DNA of 64,000 bases from Korobacter sp963703075 (GCA_963703075.1 OY969786.1:3410001-3474000); one strand, 5' to 3'. Shown: positions 18,846 through 27,152, counted from the stretch's first letter. Notes: generated by a model not told the origin, from the sequence alone. Numbers and translations are program-made.

Positions 18846-18871
18846 GAACTTCTCCAACCAAGCGAAGCGGG

Positions 18872-18898
18872 TGCCCCATCCTGAGCGCAGCGAAGGGT
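18872..18898. repeat. GTGCCCCATCCT-type hairpin repeat, copy 1
   Basis: CCCCATCCT is followed by an 11-base loop and AGGGTGGGG, giving a 9-bp stem with one G-U pair. The left end, GTGCCCCATCCT, recurs exactly at 62811. Two more hairpins follow in the same ftsL-ftsI gap: AGGCGGCC/GGCCGCCT (18939-18962) and CCCCAA/TTGGGG (18983-18998). Confidence 0.6.
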
Positions 18899-19040
18899 GG
18901 GGAATTCCATTGAAGTTTTCGTCGTCCACAAACACAGCAGGCGGCCCGGGTTTTGGCCGCCTAAGTCCTGCTTGTAACCATACCCCAAGTTGTTGGGGAA
19001 ACCAGCGGCGTCCGCCGCCAGAGCTTAAGAAGGTTGGCAT

Positions 19041-19523
19041 CTACGGAGCAGAAATCACCGATACTGTCGCCATCCGCGCCATTACATCCGAACCCGGAGC
19101 GGTCACGCCATCCGAGTCCAGTCGCTGTACCTGCCCGGCTTGCGGCGCCTGCATGCCCATGTCGCGCGCCATCGCATCGATGCGCTCCGGATCGCGTAGC
19201 GAGGCCTGTTCCAGCTTCAGGGTGCGATTTGCTTCCGCCAACTGGTCACACTGGCTCTTTACCTGCTCGATCTTGTAGCCGTACTCGATCGAGCTGAAGT
19301 GCTGCCAGCCGTATACCATGACCAACGCGAACAGCAACGCCAGCGCCGCGCCGAAGATCGCCATTTCGCGCCGCCGGCGCGGGTCTGCCACTTTTACCAG
19401 GCGCGTGTTGTCAATCGCCTTGGCGAAGAAGATCTCCGGTGTGCCAGGCCGCACCACGATCCGTGGCGCGCTCTCCTGGGGCGCCGCCCAAAGCGTCGCC
19501 TGTGCTGGGGCCGCTGCTGCCAT
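19041..19523 (-). CDS. ftsL: FtsL-like cell division protein
   Basis: The protein has 160 residues. An Ala/Pro-rich cytoplasmic N-terminus of about 75 residues leads to a single TM helix (about 75-94, MAIFGAALALLFALVMVYGW). A short periplasmic leucine-zipper-like coiled coil follows (IEYGYKIEQVKSQCDQLAEANRTLKLEQASLRD is interrupted here only by heptad Leu/Ile/Val). This bitopic layout and the place between rsmH and ftsI identify FtsL, a scaffold that activates FtsWI. AAGGAG precedes the ATG, which overlaps the stop of orf56 as TAATG. Sequence conservation of FtsL is weak, so position carries much of the call. Confidence 0.85.
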   Translation of the reverse strand: MAAAAPAQATLWAAPQESAPRIVVRPGTPEIFFAKAIDNTRLVKVADPRRRREMAIFGAALALLFALVMVYGWQHFSSIEYGYKIEQVKSQCDQLAEANRTLKLEQASLRDPERIDAMARDMGMQAPQAGQVQRLDSDGVTAPGSDVMARMATVSVISAP

Positions 19524-19693
19524 TACGCAACTCCTTGCAATAGATACCGCTGGGTGGGAACCGGAACATTCCAGATCAGCGTGTACACGCGTGCCTGCGC
19601 CAGCTCACCTTCCAACATCTCGCGCGTAGCTGCTTCGCGCTCTGCTTTTTCCACCATGCCGATCAATTCGTCCAGCATCGTTCCGTTATACAT
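19523..19693 (-). CDS. Small protein of unknown function between rsmH and ftsL (orf56)
   Basis: A 56-residue frame starts at the ATG at 19693, with GGGAG five bases upstream, and ends in TAATG, sharing bases with the ftsL start. The residues form an acidic amphipathic helix (LDELIGMVEKAEREAATRE) followed by an aromatic tail (YTLIWNVPVPTQRYLLQG). There is no signal peptide or TM segment. The ribosome site and coupling to ftsL argue that it is translated. An in-frame ATG at 19678 is an alternative start. The function is unknown; a role as a coupling cistron for ftsL or as a small division factor is inference. Confidence 0.6.
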   Translation of the reverse strand: MYNGTMLDELIGMVEKAEREAATREMLEGELAQARVYTLIWNVPVPTQRYLLQGVA

Positions 19694-19750
19694 TTGCTCT
19701 CCCATCCGCCGTGCGCTTCCTGCGCCCGACGCTCGTACTACGTCCAACGG

Positions 19751-19789
19751 TTATCCACACTCTCCACAGGTTTTTCCACATGTGGATGA
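19751..19789. promoter_or_regulatory. Cluster of DnaA-box-like sites
   Basis: TTATCCACA at 19751-19759 is a perfect match to the bacterial DnaA-box consensus TTATNCACA. Close variants follow: TCTCCACAG (19761-19769), TTTTCCACA (19772-19780) and, inverted, TGTGGATGA (19781-19789). Four sites in 39 bases, between rsmH and orf56, suggest DnaA binding, either regulatory or titrating. Confidence 0.55.
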
Positions 19790-19841
19790 ACAACCCATCG
19801 GAAATTCCTAATTGGCCCTGAGAACTTGTTTGTCTGAAATT

Positions 19842-20783
19842 TCATTCCCTCGCTGCCGCCCGCAACTTCGCGCTGCGGCTGCGTGGATTGCGATCGATCT
19901 CTTCTTCCGTCGCGGTTACCGGCTTCTTGGTGAGCAACTCGTACTTCTTTTTTTGCGCTAACTCCCGCATCGAGTCCTTCACTATCCGGTCTTCCAACGA
20001 GTGGAAGCTGATGACCACTAGCCTCCCCCGCGGTGCAAGCACGCTGGGAGCCGCTGTTAATAACTGCTTTAGGTCATCGAGTTCATGGTTTACGAAGATT
20101 CGGATTCCCTGGAAAGTTTTCGTCGCTGGATGAATACGCCGTTCTGAGGAATTCATTGGCCGGGCCGCGACCGATATAACTTGTGCTAGATGAGCGGTTG
20201 TTCGTATCGGCCGCGCCCGTACAATGGCTCTGGCGATTCTCCGCGACCTCCTTTCCTCACCGAATTCGTAAATCACATCAGCCAGCTCGCGCTCGCTCAT
20301 GTGGTTTACCACTTGTTCGGCGTCTAGTTCCGCGTGCGGATCCATCCGCATGTCCAACGGTCCTTCCGCCTGAAAACTGAATCCGCGTCCGGCATCCTGT
20401 AATTGCATCGAACTGATCCCTAAATCCGCCAGCACACCATCGAGCGATTTCGGATTTGCATGTTTCGCAATCTCCGCATAGCTCGCGTGCAGCAGCGTGA
20501 TCCGGGGCCAGTCATCTTTCAGATCGTCTGGGATCTGATCGAGGCGCCGGCGCGCCATCTCCAACGCATTGGTGTCCTTATCGAGCCCAATCAAATGACC
20601 CTGACGGCCGAGGCGTTTTGCGATTTCGTAACTGTGCCCGCCTAAGCCCAAGGTCGCGTCCAGATAAGTTCCACCGCGCCGTATGGCTAGAAAATCGATC
20701 GCTTCTTGTGAAAGAACCGAAACGTGACTGAAACCCTCTCCGCCACGTTCGCCCCTCGGGGCGCTGTTGCCTTCCAAATCCAC
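19842..20783 (-). CDS. rsmH: 16S rRNA (cytosine-1402-N4)-methyltransferase
   Basis: The protein has 313 residues. The SAM-binding loop is YLDATLGLGGHSYEI; other family segments are LADLGISSMQLQD, GFSFQAEGPLDMRMD and VVISFHSLEDRIVKD. It methylates C1402 in the ribosomal P site. The start is a GTG at 20783 whose G is shared with the TAG stop of mraZ (TAGTG), so the two genes are coupled. The C-terminus is rich in Arg/Ala, as usual. Formerly called mraW. Confidence 0.97.
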   Translation of the reverse strand: MDLEGNSAPRGERGGEGFSHVSVLSQEAIDFLAIRRGGTYLDATLGLGGHSYEIAKRLGRQGHLIGLDKDTNALEMARRRLDQIPDDLKDDWPRITLLHASYAEIAKHANPKSLDGVLADLGISSMQLQDAGRGFSFQAEGPLDMRMDPHAELDAEQVVNHMSERELADVIYEFGEERRSRRIARAIVRARPIRTTAHLAQVISVAARPMNSSERRIHPATKTFQGIRIFVNHELDDLKQLLTAAPSVLAPRGRLVVISFHSLEDRIVKDSMRELAQKKKYELLTKKPVTATEEEIDRNPRSRSAKLRAAARE

Positions 20784-21226
20784 TAAATACCCAGGTCGCT
20801 AAGCGTCTTCTCATCCTCGGCCGTGAACGGATTCTGCTGGATCTCGCCTTGGAACTGTTCCATGTTCCGAACTTCTAAGTGCTTTAAAGAACCCAGTACC
20901 GCCACTTCGCCTCTGATATCGGCCGCTTCCCGCAACAACCCCGGGATCGTCAACCTGCCCTGCCCATCCATCTCAGCCACCTGGCCGTAATAATTCGTGC
21001 GGTCCAGGAACTTCTGCTTCGTCGGATTGAAACTTGGCAATGCCGCTAACTTCTGCTCAACCCGTTCCCACTCTTCCATCGGGTACAACAGGGCCCGTTT
21101 CCCATCGATCGAGGTGATGTAGAACTGCTGGTTCGAATACTGCTCCTCGATCTCACGCTTAAAGTCGGCAGGAACCTTGAGACGGCCCTTGTCGTCAATC
21201 CGCGTTGGGTGATTGCCACGAAACAT
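20783..21226 (-). CDS. mraZ: Transcriptional regulator MraZ
   Basis: The protein has 147 residues with two SpoVT-AbrB-like halves: MFRGNHPTRIDDKGRLKVPADFK, in two stretches, at the N-terminus and AEMDGQGRLTIPGLLRE in the middle. MraZ is a ring-shaped DNA-binding protein known in E. coli and mycoplasma to control its own division cluster. It is the first gene of the cluster. Its leader of about 160 bases contains four 10-bp-spaced TGGA repeats. A GACCCGC/GCGGGGTC hairpin (21234-21251) just before the ATG may cover the ribosome site. Confidence 0.96.
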   Translation of the reverse strand: MFRGNHPTRIDDKGRLKVPADFKREIEEQYSNQQFYITSIDGKRALLYPMEEWERVEQKLAALPSFNPTKQKFLDRTNYYGQVAEMDGQGRLTIPGLLREAADIRGEVAVLGSLKHLEVRNMEQFQGEIQQNPFTAEDEKTLSDLGI

Positions 21227-21354
21227 TTGTCTTGACCCCGCCTTGCGGGTCCCTCAAACTGCCCGGTGCTGCAACTCGCAGCGAAAAGGGTGAATTTTGT
21301 CGATACAGCTTCTTGGAGTTGGACTGCTTTCCCGTTTTGGCTTTGCCTGAGCGA

Positions 21355-21389
21355 CTCCACTGGGCTCCACCACGCTCCAAATTTGTCCA
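21355..21389 (-). promoter_or_regulatory. Probable MraZ operator: four TGGA repeats at 10-bp spacing
   Basis: On the minus strand TGGAC, TGGAG, TGGAG and TGGAG occur exactly 10 bases apart (plus-strand TCCA at 21386, 21376, 21366 and 21356), each separated by 5 bases. MraZ operators known elsewhere are direct repeats of a 5-base box with 5-base spacers (TGGGN in E. coli). They start beside the -10 element and run into the 5' leader. Confidence 0.7.
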
Positions 21390-21390
21390 C

Positions 21391-21418
21391 ATCTTATACC
21401 TAAGGTGTTGCGAGTCAA
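21391..21418 (-). promoter_or_regulatory. Sigma-70-type promoter of the mraZ cluster
   Basis: On the minus strand TTGACT (21418-21413) is followed after 16 bases by TAAGAT (21396-21391), itself within TATAAGAT. Transcription would begin near 21384, leaving a leader of about 158 bases. Confidence 0.6.
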
Positions 21419-21788
21419 CAGCTTTTTCGCTGCCCCTCCCTCCACTTCATCAATTCCTTTAGAAACCGCAACAAGTAGGTGTTTCCCAAATCGATAACCG
21501 CAATAGGTAGGGTTTACAGAGTTGATTCCGCTGTACCAGAAACTCCCATATCCGTATTGACGCGTGTAATTTGGCGGGAAGAACTCTCGATTCCTGTGGA
21601 AATCTGCCGATATGAGGAGTGGAGTGGAGTCGAACGTCGTCGCGGCAATCAGCTTTCCGCCTCTACTCAGGTTCGGTGCAGCGCGGCACGGCGGGAGGTG
21701 GCACACTACTTGAGTGGTAGACTTGCGCGGTTAAGGCATACCTCAACCGCAACTTGGACTCTGCAGTCCGTTACCATGGCTATGTCCC

Positions 21789-22430
21789 ATGTCGCTGACC
21801 CTCAATCCCTCGTCCGCCCGCGTCCTCGGCGCCCTAATCGAAAAGGAAATCACCACGCCCGAGTACTACCCGCTTTCCCTGAACGCCCTCATCAACGCCT
21901 GTAATCAGAAGTCGAATCGTGATCCGGAGATGAAGCTCGACGAAGATGCCGTCCGCCTGGCGCTGCGCAACCTTGCCGACCGCGGACTCGCACGCCACGC
22001 CACTTCCGAAGGCCGCGTTGCGAAATACGAACACGACGTCTACGGCGCTCTCCAAATGGGCCGGCGCGAGATTGCCATCCTTTGCGAACTGCTCCTGCGC
22101 GGCCCGCAAACGCCTGGCGAGCTGCGCGGCCGCGCCGAACGTATGTACCCCTTCGAAAGCATTGACGACGTGCACGCCAGCCTGCAGCGTCTTCTGGAAC
22201 GCGATCCTGCGCTCGCCGTTGTCCTTCCCCGACAGCCCGGCACCAAGGAAGCGCGCTATGCCCACACGCTGCTTCCCATCGAAGCACACGTGCAGCCCGA
22301 ATCACCGGCCTCGCCCGCGAAGCAGGGAGGTCACGATGCGCGCATCGCTAAATTGGAAGAAGAGGTCCAGCAACTCAGGCAGGAAGTCGAAGAACTAAAG
22401 CAACAACTCCACCGCTCGACTGCCAGTTGA
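21789..22430 (+). CDS. YceH family protein (DUF480)
   Basis: The protein has 213 residues. It begins LNPSSARVLGALIEKEITTPEYYPLSLNAL, split here only by reading, the signature of the YceH/DUF480 family. Family members contain two tandem winged-helix domains, and here they span about 1-90 and 95-175. The C-terminal tail is a Glu/Gln-rich coiled coil (LEEEVQQLRQEVEELKQQL). A DNA-binding role is likely but no target is established. It is transcribed away from mraZ. The ATG at 21789 matches the family N-terminus; in-frame codons upstream are not supported. Confidence 0.9.
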   Translation: MSLTLNPSSARVLGALIEKEITTPEYYPLSLNALINACNQKSNRDPEMKLDEDAVRLALRNLADRGLARHATSEGRVAKYEHDVYGALQMGRREIAILCELLLRGPQTPGELRGRAERMYPFESIDDVHASLQRLLERDPALAVVLPRQPGTKEARYAHTLLPIEAHVQPESPASPAKQGGHDARIAKLEEEVQQLRQEVEELKQQLHRSTAS

Positions 22431-22495
22431 GACGCGGCCTCGCCGGGCCAGCATCGCCTGCCCGTTTTTCAGCGTTCCCGGTCGTTTTGCGGTTT

Positions 22496-24937
22496 CTACT
22501 CGATGCGAAGCGCCTGCATCGGCTCGGTCGAGGCGGCCCGCCGTGCCGGCCACCACGCGGCGCACAGTCCGGTGATCATCAGGACGCCGCACATCGCCAG
22601 CAACGTCTTGGCGTCCCGGGGTGCGACTCCGAACAGAATGCTGCTCAGCAATCTACCGCCTGCCAGCGCGGCGGCCACGCCCACGAGCAGACCGATGCCC
22701 ACCAGCAACCCTGCCTCGCGCAGCACCATACCGAGAATGTCGCCGCGTTGTGCGCCCAGCGCCATGCGCACGCCGATCTCTTTGGTCTGCCGCGCCACCG
22801 TGTACGACATCACGCCATAGAGCCCGGCGCCCCCCAGCAGCAATGCGATGATGCCGAAACCCGAAACCAGGAGCATGTTGAAACGCTGCTGCGCAACCGA
22901 CGCGCTCATCACCTGCTGCAGCGTGGTCATACCGGCGATCGGAGTATTAGCCGTGTCGAGGAACGCTTGCCGCAGCGGAGCGGCCAGGTCCACGTGCGCT
23001 GTCTTGGTGCGCACCAGCCAGGTCATGCCCAGAAGACGCGTATCCATCCGCGTCAGGTTGTCGGGTATCTGGCCGGCAGGCAGAAACATGATGCCGGGTG
23101 CAGGCGCATCGAGTCCCGATTGCTTGGTGTCGCCCACCACCCCCACAATCTCGCGCACTGAATCGTCGAACTCCGGCCCCATGAAGGCGCCAATCTTGAT
23201 GTGCTGCCCGATCGGATTTTCATTGGGGAAGTACCGGCGAACAAATTGCTGGTTCACCATCATCACCGGCGCCGAGGCCTTGGTGTCTGAGGTCGCAAAT
23301 GCACGCCCCGCGATAACCGGAATCTTCAACGCCGCAAAGTAATGCGCAGTGACCGGTAGATAGTCTTCATCGCCGCTTGGCCCTTGATTTCCGGCAGGCC
23401 TTCCGATGATGTCGAACGGCAAATCTGGGATGATCTGCGTGGGCGCATCGATCGCCGCTGCCGCCGATTCCACGCCCGGCAATGCTTCGGCACGGGTAGC
23501 GAGTTCGTCCAGGATCTCGCCGAAGCCGGCGCTGGTGTTGGTCTGGGCATCGGTAAACGCTGTCTTGAAGGTCACGGCATTGGTCGCGTCGAAGCCAGGA
23601 GAGGTCCGCACCAGGTTCCAGAAACTCGTCAGCAGCAGCGCTGCCGCGACTAGCAACACCAGCGACATCGCAACTTCGCCGACCACCAGCACCCGTTGCG
23701 CCGGGATCCGGCCGCTGGCCACTTGCGTCGGGTTCAGCCGCAGAGCGTCGTTCAGTTGGGCGCGGCGGGACTCGAGCGCTGGAATCAGGCTGAAGAGGAC
23801 GGCACAGCCAACCGCTAGCACAACCGCAAAAAGAATGCCGGATACGCCCATCTGCAGTTCCGCAAACTGCGGCAGCGCGATGGGGCTGAGATGCAGCAGG
23901 GCGGGTGCGGCAAAGCGCGCAAGCAGCGCACCCGCTGCCGCGCCAAGGGCGCAGAGCAGCAGGTTTTCCACCAGCATCTGCTGCAGTAGTCGAACCCCGG
24001 TGGCGCCGAGGGCGATCCGGACACTCATTTCCCGCCGTCGTGCGATCGAACGCGTAAGGAGCAAACTCAGGATGTTGGCGGACACGATCAGGAGCAGCAG
24101 CCCAACCGCTCCCATCAGGATCTTGAGCGCAGGCTTGACGTGACCCACCAGCGAATCGTGGTAGTCCCAAACATGCACCGACTCGTCCGGCGAAATCAGC
24201 TTGGGATATGTTTCCTTCAGGGAGACGAGCGCGCGCTTGAGGTCTTCCTGGGCCAACTCCGCGGTAACGCCGGGCTTCAACCGGGCCACCACGTTGTACA
24301 TGTTGTTGTGGTCTTCGGAGTTCTCCTCAAGATGCAGCGGGATCCACACGTCGACCTTTGCATCCAGCCGGAATTTCGGGCTGGCCACACCGGCCACCGT
24401 GTACTTGGCATTCCCCAGCGTGATCGCCCGGCCGACGATGTTCGGGTCCGCTGCGAACTGCGTCCGCCAGGTCGCGTCGCTTAGCATCGCAACCTCTGCG
24501 GCATTGGGCAGCATGTCCTGTGGCGTGAACCCTCGTCCGAGCACCGGCTCCATCCGGAAGACATGGAAGAAATTAGCCGTCACTCCCAACGATTGCAGGG
24601 GGATGGCCGTCTCCCGCTCCATCAGGTTCACGTTGCCCGGGAAATAATCATAGGCCGCCATCGATTCGAACGACCGGTTCGTGCGCTGCATGAACAGGAA
24701 CTTGGTGGCGGAATAGGCCGGGCTGTCAACGGAGTCGGCATAGGACCGCGCTACCCGCATCAGCTGCTCAGGCTGGGTGAATGGCAGGGGCCGCAGGATG
24801 ACCCCATACAGGATCAAGAAAACCGTGAGATTTGCGCCAATTCCCAGGGAGAGTGTGATGACTGCTGAAAGGGTAAATCCGCGGCTTCGGAACAGGTGTC
24901 GCACCGCATACCGTAGATCCTGTTTGATTCGCAGCAT
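22496..24937 (-). CDS. ADOP-type ABC transporter permease (FtsX/MacB-like, duplicated)
   Basis: The start ATG at 24937 (MLRIKQDLRYAVRHL, with GGGAG five bases upstream) gives 813 residues. Two MacB-like periplasmic domains alternate with FtsX-type four-helix membrane units (TM near 20-42, a group at about 280-430, and a group at 690-800). The conserved end MALGAQRGDILGMVLREA is typical. This is the acidobacterial duplicated orphan permease family, many copies of which occur in Acidobacteriota without a cognate ATPase beside them. None is adjacent here. The function is presumably export of a peptide or small molecule, or mechanotransmission; the substrate is unknown. Confidence 0.9.
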   Translation of the reverse strand: MLRIKQDLRYAVRHLFRSRGFTLSAVITLSLGIGANLTVFLILYGVILRPLPFTQPEQLMRVARSYADSVDSPAYSATKFLFMQRTNRSFESMAAYDYFPGNVNLMERETAIPLQSLGVTANFFHVFRMEPVLGRGFTPQDMLPNAAEVAMLSDATWRTQFAADPNIVGRAITLGNAKYTVAGVASPKFRLDAKVDVWIPLHLEENSEDHNNMYNVVARLKPGVTAELAQEDLKRALVSLKETYPKLISPDESVHVWDYHDSLVGHVKPALKILMGAVGLLLLIVSANILSLLLTRSIARRREMSVRIALGATGVRLLQQMLVENLLLCALGAAAGALLARFAAPALLHLSPIALPQFAELQMGVSGILFAVVLAVGCAVLFSLIPALESRRAQLNDALRLNPTQVASGRIPAQRVLVVGEVAMSLVLLVAAALLLTSFWNLVRTSPGFDATNAVTFKTAFTDAQTNTSAGFGEILDELATRAEALPGVESAAAAIDAPTQIIPDLPFDIIGRPAGNQGPSGDEDYLPVTAHYFAALKIPVIAGRAFATSDTKASAPVMMVNQQFVRRYFPNENPIGQHIKIGAFMGPEFDDSVREIVGVVGDTKQSGLDAPAPGIMFLPAGQIPDNLTRMDTRLLGMTWLVRTKTAHVDLAAPLRQAFLDTANTPIAGMTTLQQVMSASVAQQRFNMLLVSGFGIIALLLGGAGLYGVMSYTVARQTKEIGVRMALGAQRGDILGMVLREAGLLVGIGLLVGVAAALAGGRLLSSILFGVAPRDAKTLLAMCGVLMITGLCAAWWPARRAASTEPMQALRIE

Positions 24938-25111
24938 TCGCACTCCCGGCGTCAGGCAGGTAATTGCACTCCGGCTGCCATGTACCTCGCCCCGCAACTC
25001 GTTCGTTCCTTGAGGGAAGCTGACGAAACCCCACACGAATCAAGCCTCTCTCGTCCGCTTCTGGGCGAAATCGTCCACGAACGAACACCTATGGATCTGT
25101 ATGGAAAGGGT

Positions 25112-25510
25112 TCAGTGCTCATTCATCCATGCGCCGTACTGGCTGTCCTCCAAGAGAACGTGGCTGTTCAGCCACTGTTTCAAAATGTCCATTATTTCCA
25201 TGGTCAGCACTGTGGTGCCCGACTCGAACTTGGTATGGAAATCTTCCACTTTGGCCGTGAATGCCGCGTGTTTCTGCCGATGCTCCGCGAGCTTCGGATA
25301 TCCCTTCCTGCTCAACAACGCCTCTTCGTGCGATAGATGCGTGTGCGTGTAGGCGACCATTTCCGCCAGAATCGACGCCTGCAATTGCTTCGCCTTGCCG
25401 GCCATCATCGCGTCATGCAGTTTATTCATGAGTCCAAACCACTTTTGGTGCTGCGCGTCCATCGCCGGCACTCCCACGCTGTATTTGCTGGTCCAGTTCA
25501 TTAACGCCAT
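25112..25510 (-). CDS. Bacteriohemerythrin
   Basis: The protein has 132 residues and is a single hemerythrin domain. Di-iron ligands are visible in order: DAQHQKWF (His), HTHLSHEEALL (His and Glu), HRQKHAAF (two His) and LNSHVLLEDSQYG (His and Asp). It binds O2 reversibly at a di-iron site, for oxygen storage, delivery or sensing. It is a stand-alone protein with no signal peptide. GGAAGGAAG precedes the ATG at 25510. Its neighbours do not suggest a specific partner. Confidence 0.93.
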   Translation of the reverse strand: MALMNWTSKYSVGVPAMDAQHQKWFGLMNKLHDAMMAGKAKQLQASILAEMVAYTHTHLSHEEALLSRKGYPKLAEHRQKHAAFTAKVEDFHTKFESGTTVLTMEIMDILKQWLNSHVLLEDSQYGAWMNEH

Positions 25511-25695
25511 CGGTTCTTCCTTCCGTGATGCTCATTTCGCGAGAACAATGCAACTTCGTTGCTCTCCGTTCTGCCGGGATTTCCCCGTTCCCAAGAGGAC
25601 GTGTCCGTAACCGGCGATTGCCCATCGATTCGCGTGGTGCGTTATCCTCCTGTTGCCGTCATCGGCGCATTCGCGGCAAGCTTCAGGACTCACGC

Positions 25696-26719
25696 GTGAA
25701 TAATCGTAAAATTCGTTTCGGGATTGCCGGATTCGGTTTGCATGCGGTCAAGCGCCTGATGCCGGCCTTCGCTCTGGCTGGGCACAGCGTCGTCACCGCG
25801 CTCTCCCGCCGCGACCGCGAAAAAGCTCTCGCCTCGGCCGCGCAACATGGTATCCCTCATGCGTTCACCTCCACCGAAGAGCTGGCCGGCTCTCCCGAGG
25901 TCGACGCCGTTTTCGTTACCACCCCCGATGCCCTTCATCTTCGCGACGTGCTCGCCGCCTTGCGGGCCGGCAAGCCGGTGCTCTGCGAGAAACCCATGGC
26001 CATGAACTCCGGCGAAGTGGAACAAATGATGGCGGCCGCGAAAGCCGGAGATCTGCTTCTGGGCGTAGCGCATGTATTCCGCTTCGAGGAGAGCACGCGC
26101 CGCCTGCGTGCGCGTATATCTGCCGGCGAGATTGGCGCTCCTGCCCTGGCTCGTACCGAGTTCTGCTACCCCGCTTTCGAGAGCGCGCGTAGCTGGATCA
26201 CCGACTCGGGTCTCGCCACGGGCGGTCGCCATCGCCGACGTCGGCGTGCATTGCATCGATGCGTTGCGTTTCATCTTGGCGGACGAAGTTGTGGCCGTGA
26301 GCTGCAGCGCACAAAGGGACCAACTCTCCGGCCCGTTGGATTGCGCCGGCACAATCACTCTCGAGTTCAAGCGCGGCACACTCGCTACCGTCTCCGTTTC
26401 CAGCCGCACTCAGTATCGAACTCTGCTCGAATTCACTGGAGAGCACGGCGTGCTCACGGCCTTTGATGGGCTCAACGTGGAGCGTCCGATCACTTTGGAG
26501 TTGCGCGCATCTCCCGACCCTCGCCAAGTGCAGCGCGAAGAAGTGAGCAACCATCTCGCATACGTGCGTCAGCTCGATGCGTTTGCCCTCGCGGTTCGAG
26601 GCGATGCTCCCTTCCCCGCGCCCGCCGAAGAAGGACTCCGCAACCAGCAAATCCTGGACGCTGCCTATCGCAGCTGGCACTCCGGTCAGCGCCAGTCGCT
26701 TGCCAACTCACAAATGTGA
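25696..26719 (+). pseudogene. Gfo/Idh/MocA family oxidoreductase, interrupted by a one-base frameshift
   Basis: The first frame from the GTG at 25696 encodes the NAD-binding Rossmann fold (KIRFGIAGFGLHAVKRL) and the EKP motif in CEKPMAMNSGEVEQ. It is intact to WITDSGLATGG near 26222. The matching C-terminal half continues in a different frame as VAIADVGVHCIDALRFIL and runs to the stop at 26719. One added base after 26223 would restore GLATGGVAIADVG, as in the family. Both halves are otherwise well preserved, about 340 residues in total. The break is therefore recent or a sequencing error. The sugar or cyclitol substrate is unknown. Confidence 0.85.
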
Positions 26720-26798
26720 GAAGCACGATTCGGGAGCGTTCATGCACCTTTTATCGATTATCGAGTTGCCCTCGCTGAACGTCTAATGGATTAACTCC

Positions 26799-27152
26799 AT
26801 GCGAATCGCTGTCGCGATACCTCGGAGTTTGGAATTCCGATGCAAGAAGGAAAAATGTGTCGTGTTCAGACAAGCTGGGATAACGGAGATTCGCAACACG
26901 CTGGAACGCAAACTGACTACCGCCGATGTCCAACGTCTGCAATTGAAGTACGAAGATGAAGGGACTCTCCCCGCCGCAGCCATCGTGAGACTGGAAGGCG
27001 TGGAACTTCGCTTAGAGAAGGATTACTTCGATGGGGGGTGGACGATTGCTACAAATGAAGGCGAACCTCGGCTGCTCCTGCGCATGGATGAGAAAGACCT
27101 TGGATCAATGCTTCTGGCCATCGACCAAAGCATTGAGCAGCTTCGCAGCTAA
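26799..27152 (+). CDS. Hypothetical protein
   Basis: This 117-residue protein has no signal peptide, TM segment or family I recognise. It is mixed in charge, with GITEIRNTLERKLTTADVQRLQLKYEDEG near the middle (split as read) and an acidic C-terminus. The composition looks protein-like and folded, probably alpha/beta. No strong ribosome site precedes the ATG, so the start is uncertain. It lies 79 bases after the oxidoreductase and converges on the aldo/keto reductase gene. Confidence 0.55.
   Translation: MRIAVAIPRSLEFRCKKEKCVVFRQAGITEIRNTLERKLTTADVQRLQLKYEDEGTLPAAAIVRLEGVELRLEKDYFDGGWTIATNEGEPRLLLRMDEKDLGSMLLAIDQSIEQLRS

Larger units (their letters stand above)
21227..21788. other. Intergenic region between divergent mraZ and yceH
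   Basis: This 562-base region contains the mraZ leader, operator and promoter. It also holds an imperfect direct repeat of about 21 bases, starting AACCGCAA and ending GTTT (21464-21484 and 21496-21515; period 32). I see no gene. Open frames here are out of phase with good ribosome sites, and no tRNA fold was recognised. Confidence 0.5.

Noticed and set aside
17679..18884. 401-codon open frame opposite ftsI
   Set aside because: It is the complement of conserved transpeptidase sequence, with shadow composition (His/Arg-rich) and no family motifs.
18846..19040. Extended N-terminus of the division PBP
   Set aside because: The 65 codons cross hairpin repeats and do not resemble PBP cytoplasmic tails; GTG at 18845 has a well-placed GGAG.
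21479..21904. 141-codon open frame running into yceH
   Set aside because: It is out of phase with yceH, lacks a ribosome site and is Arg/Ser-rich.
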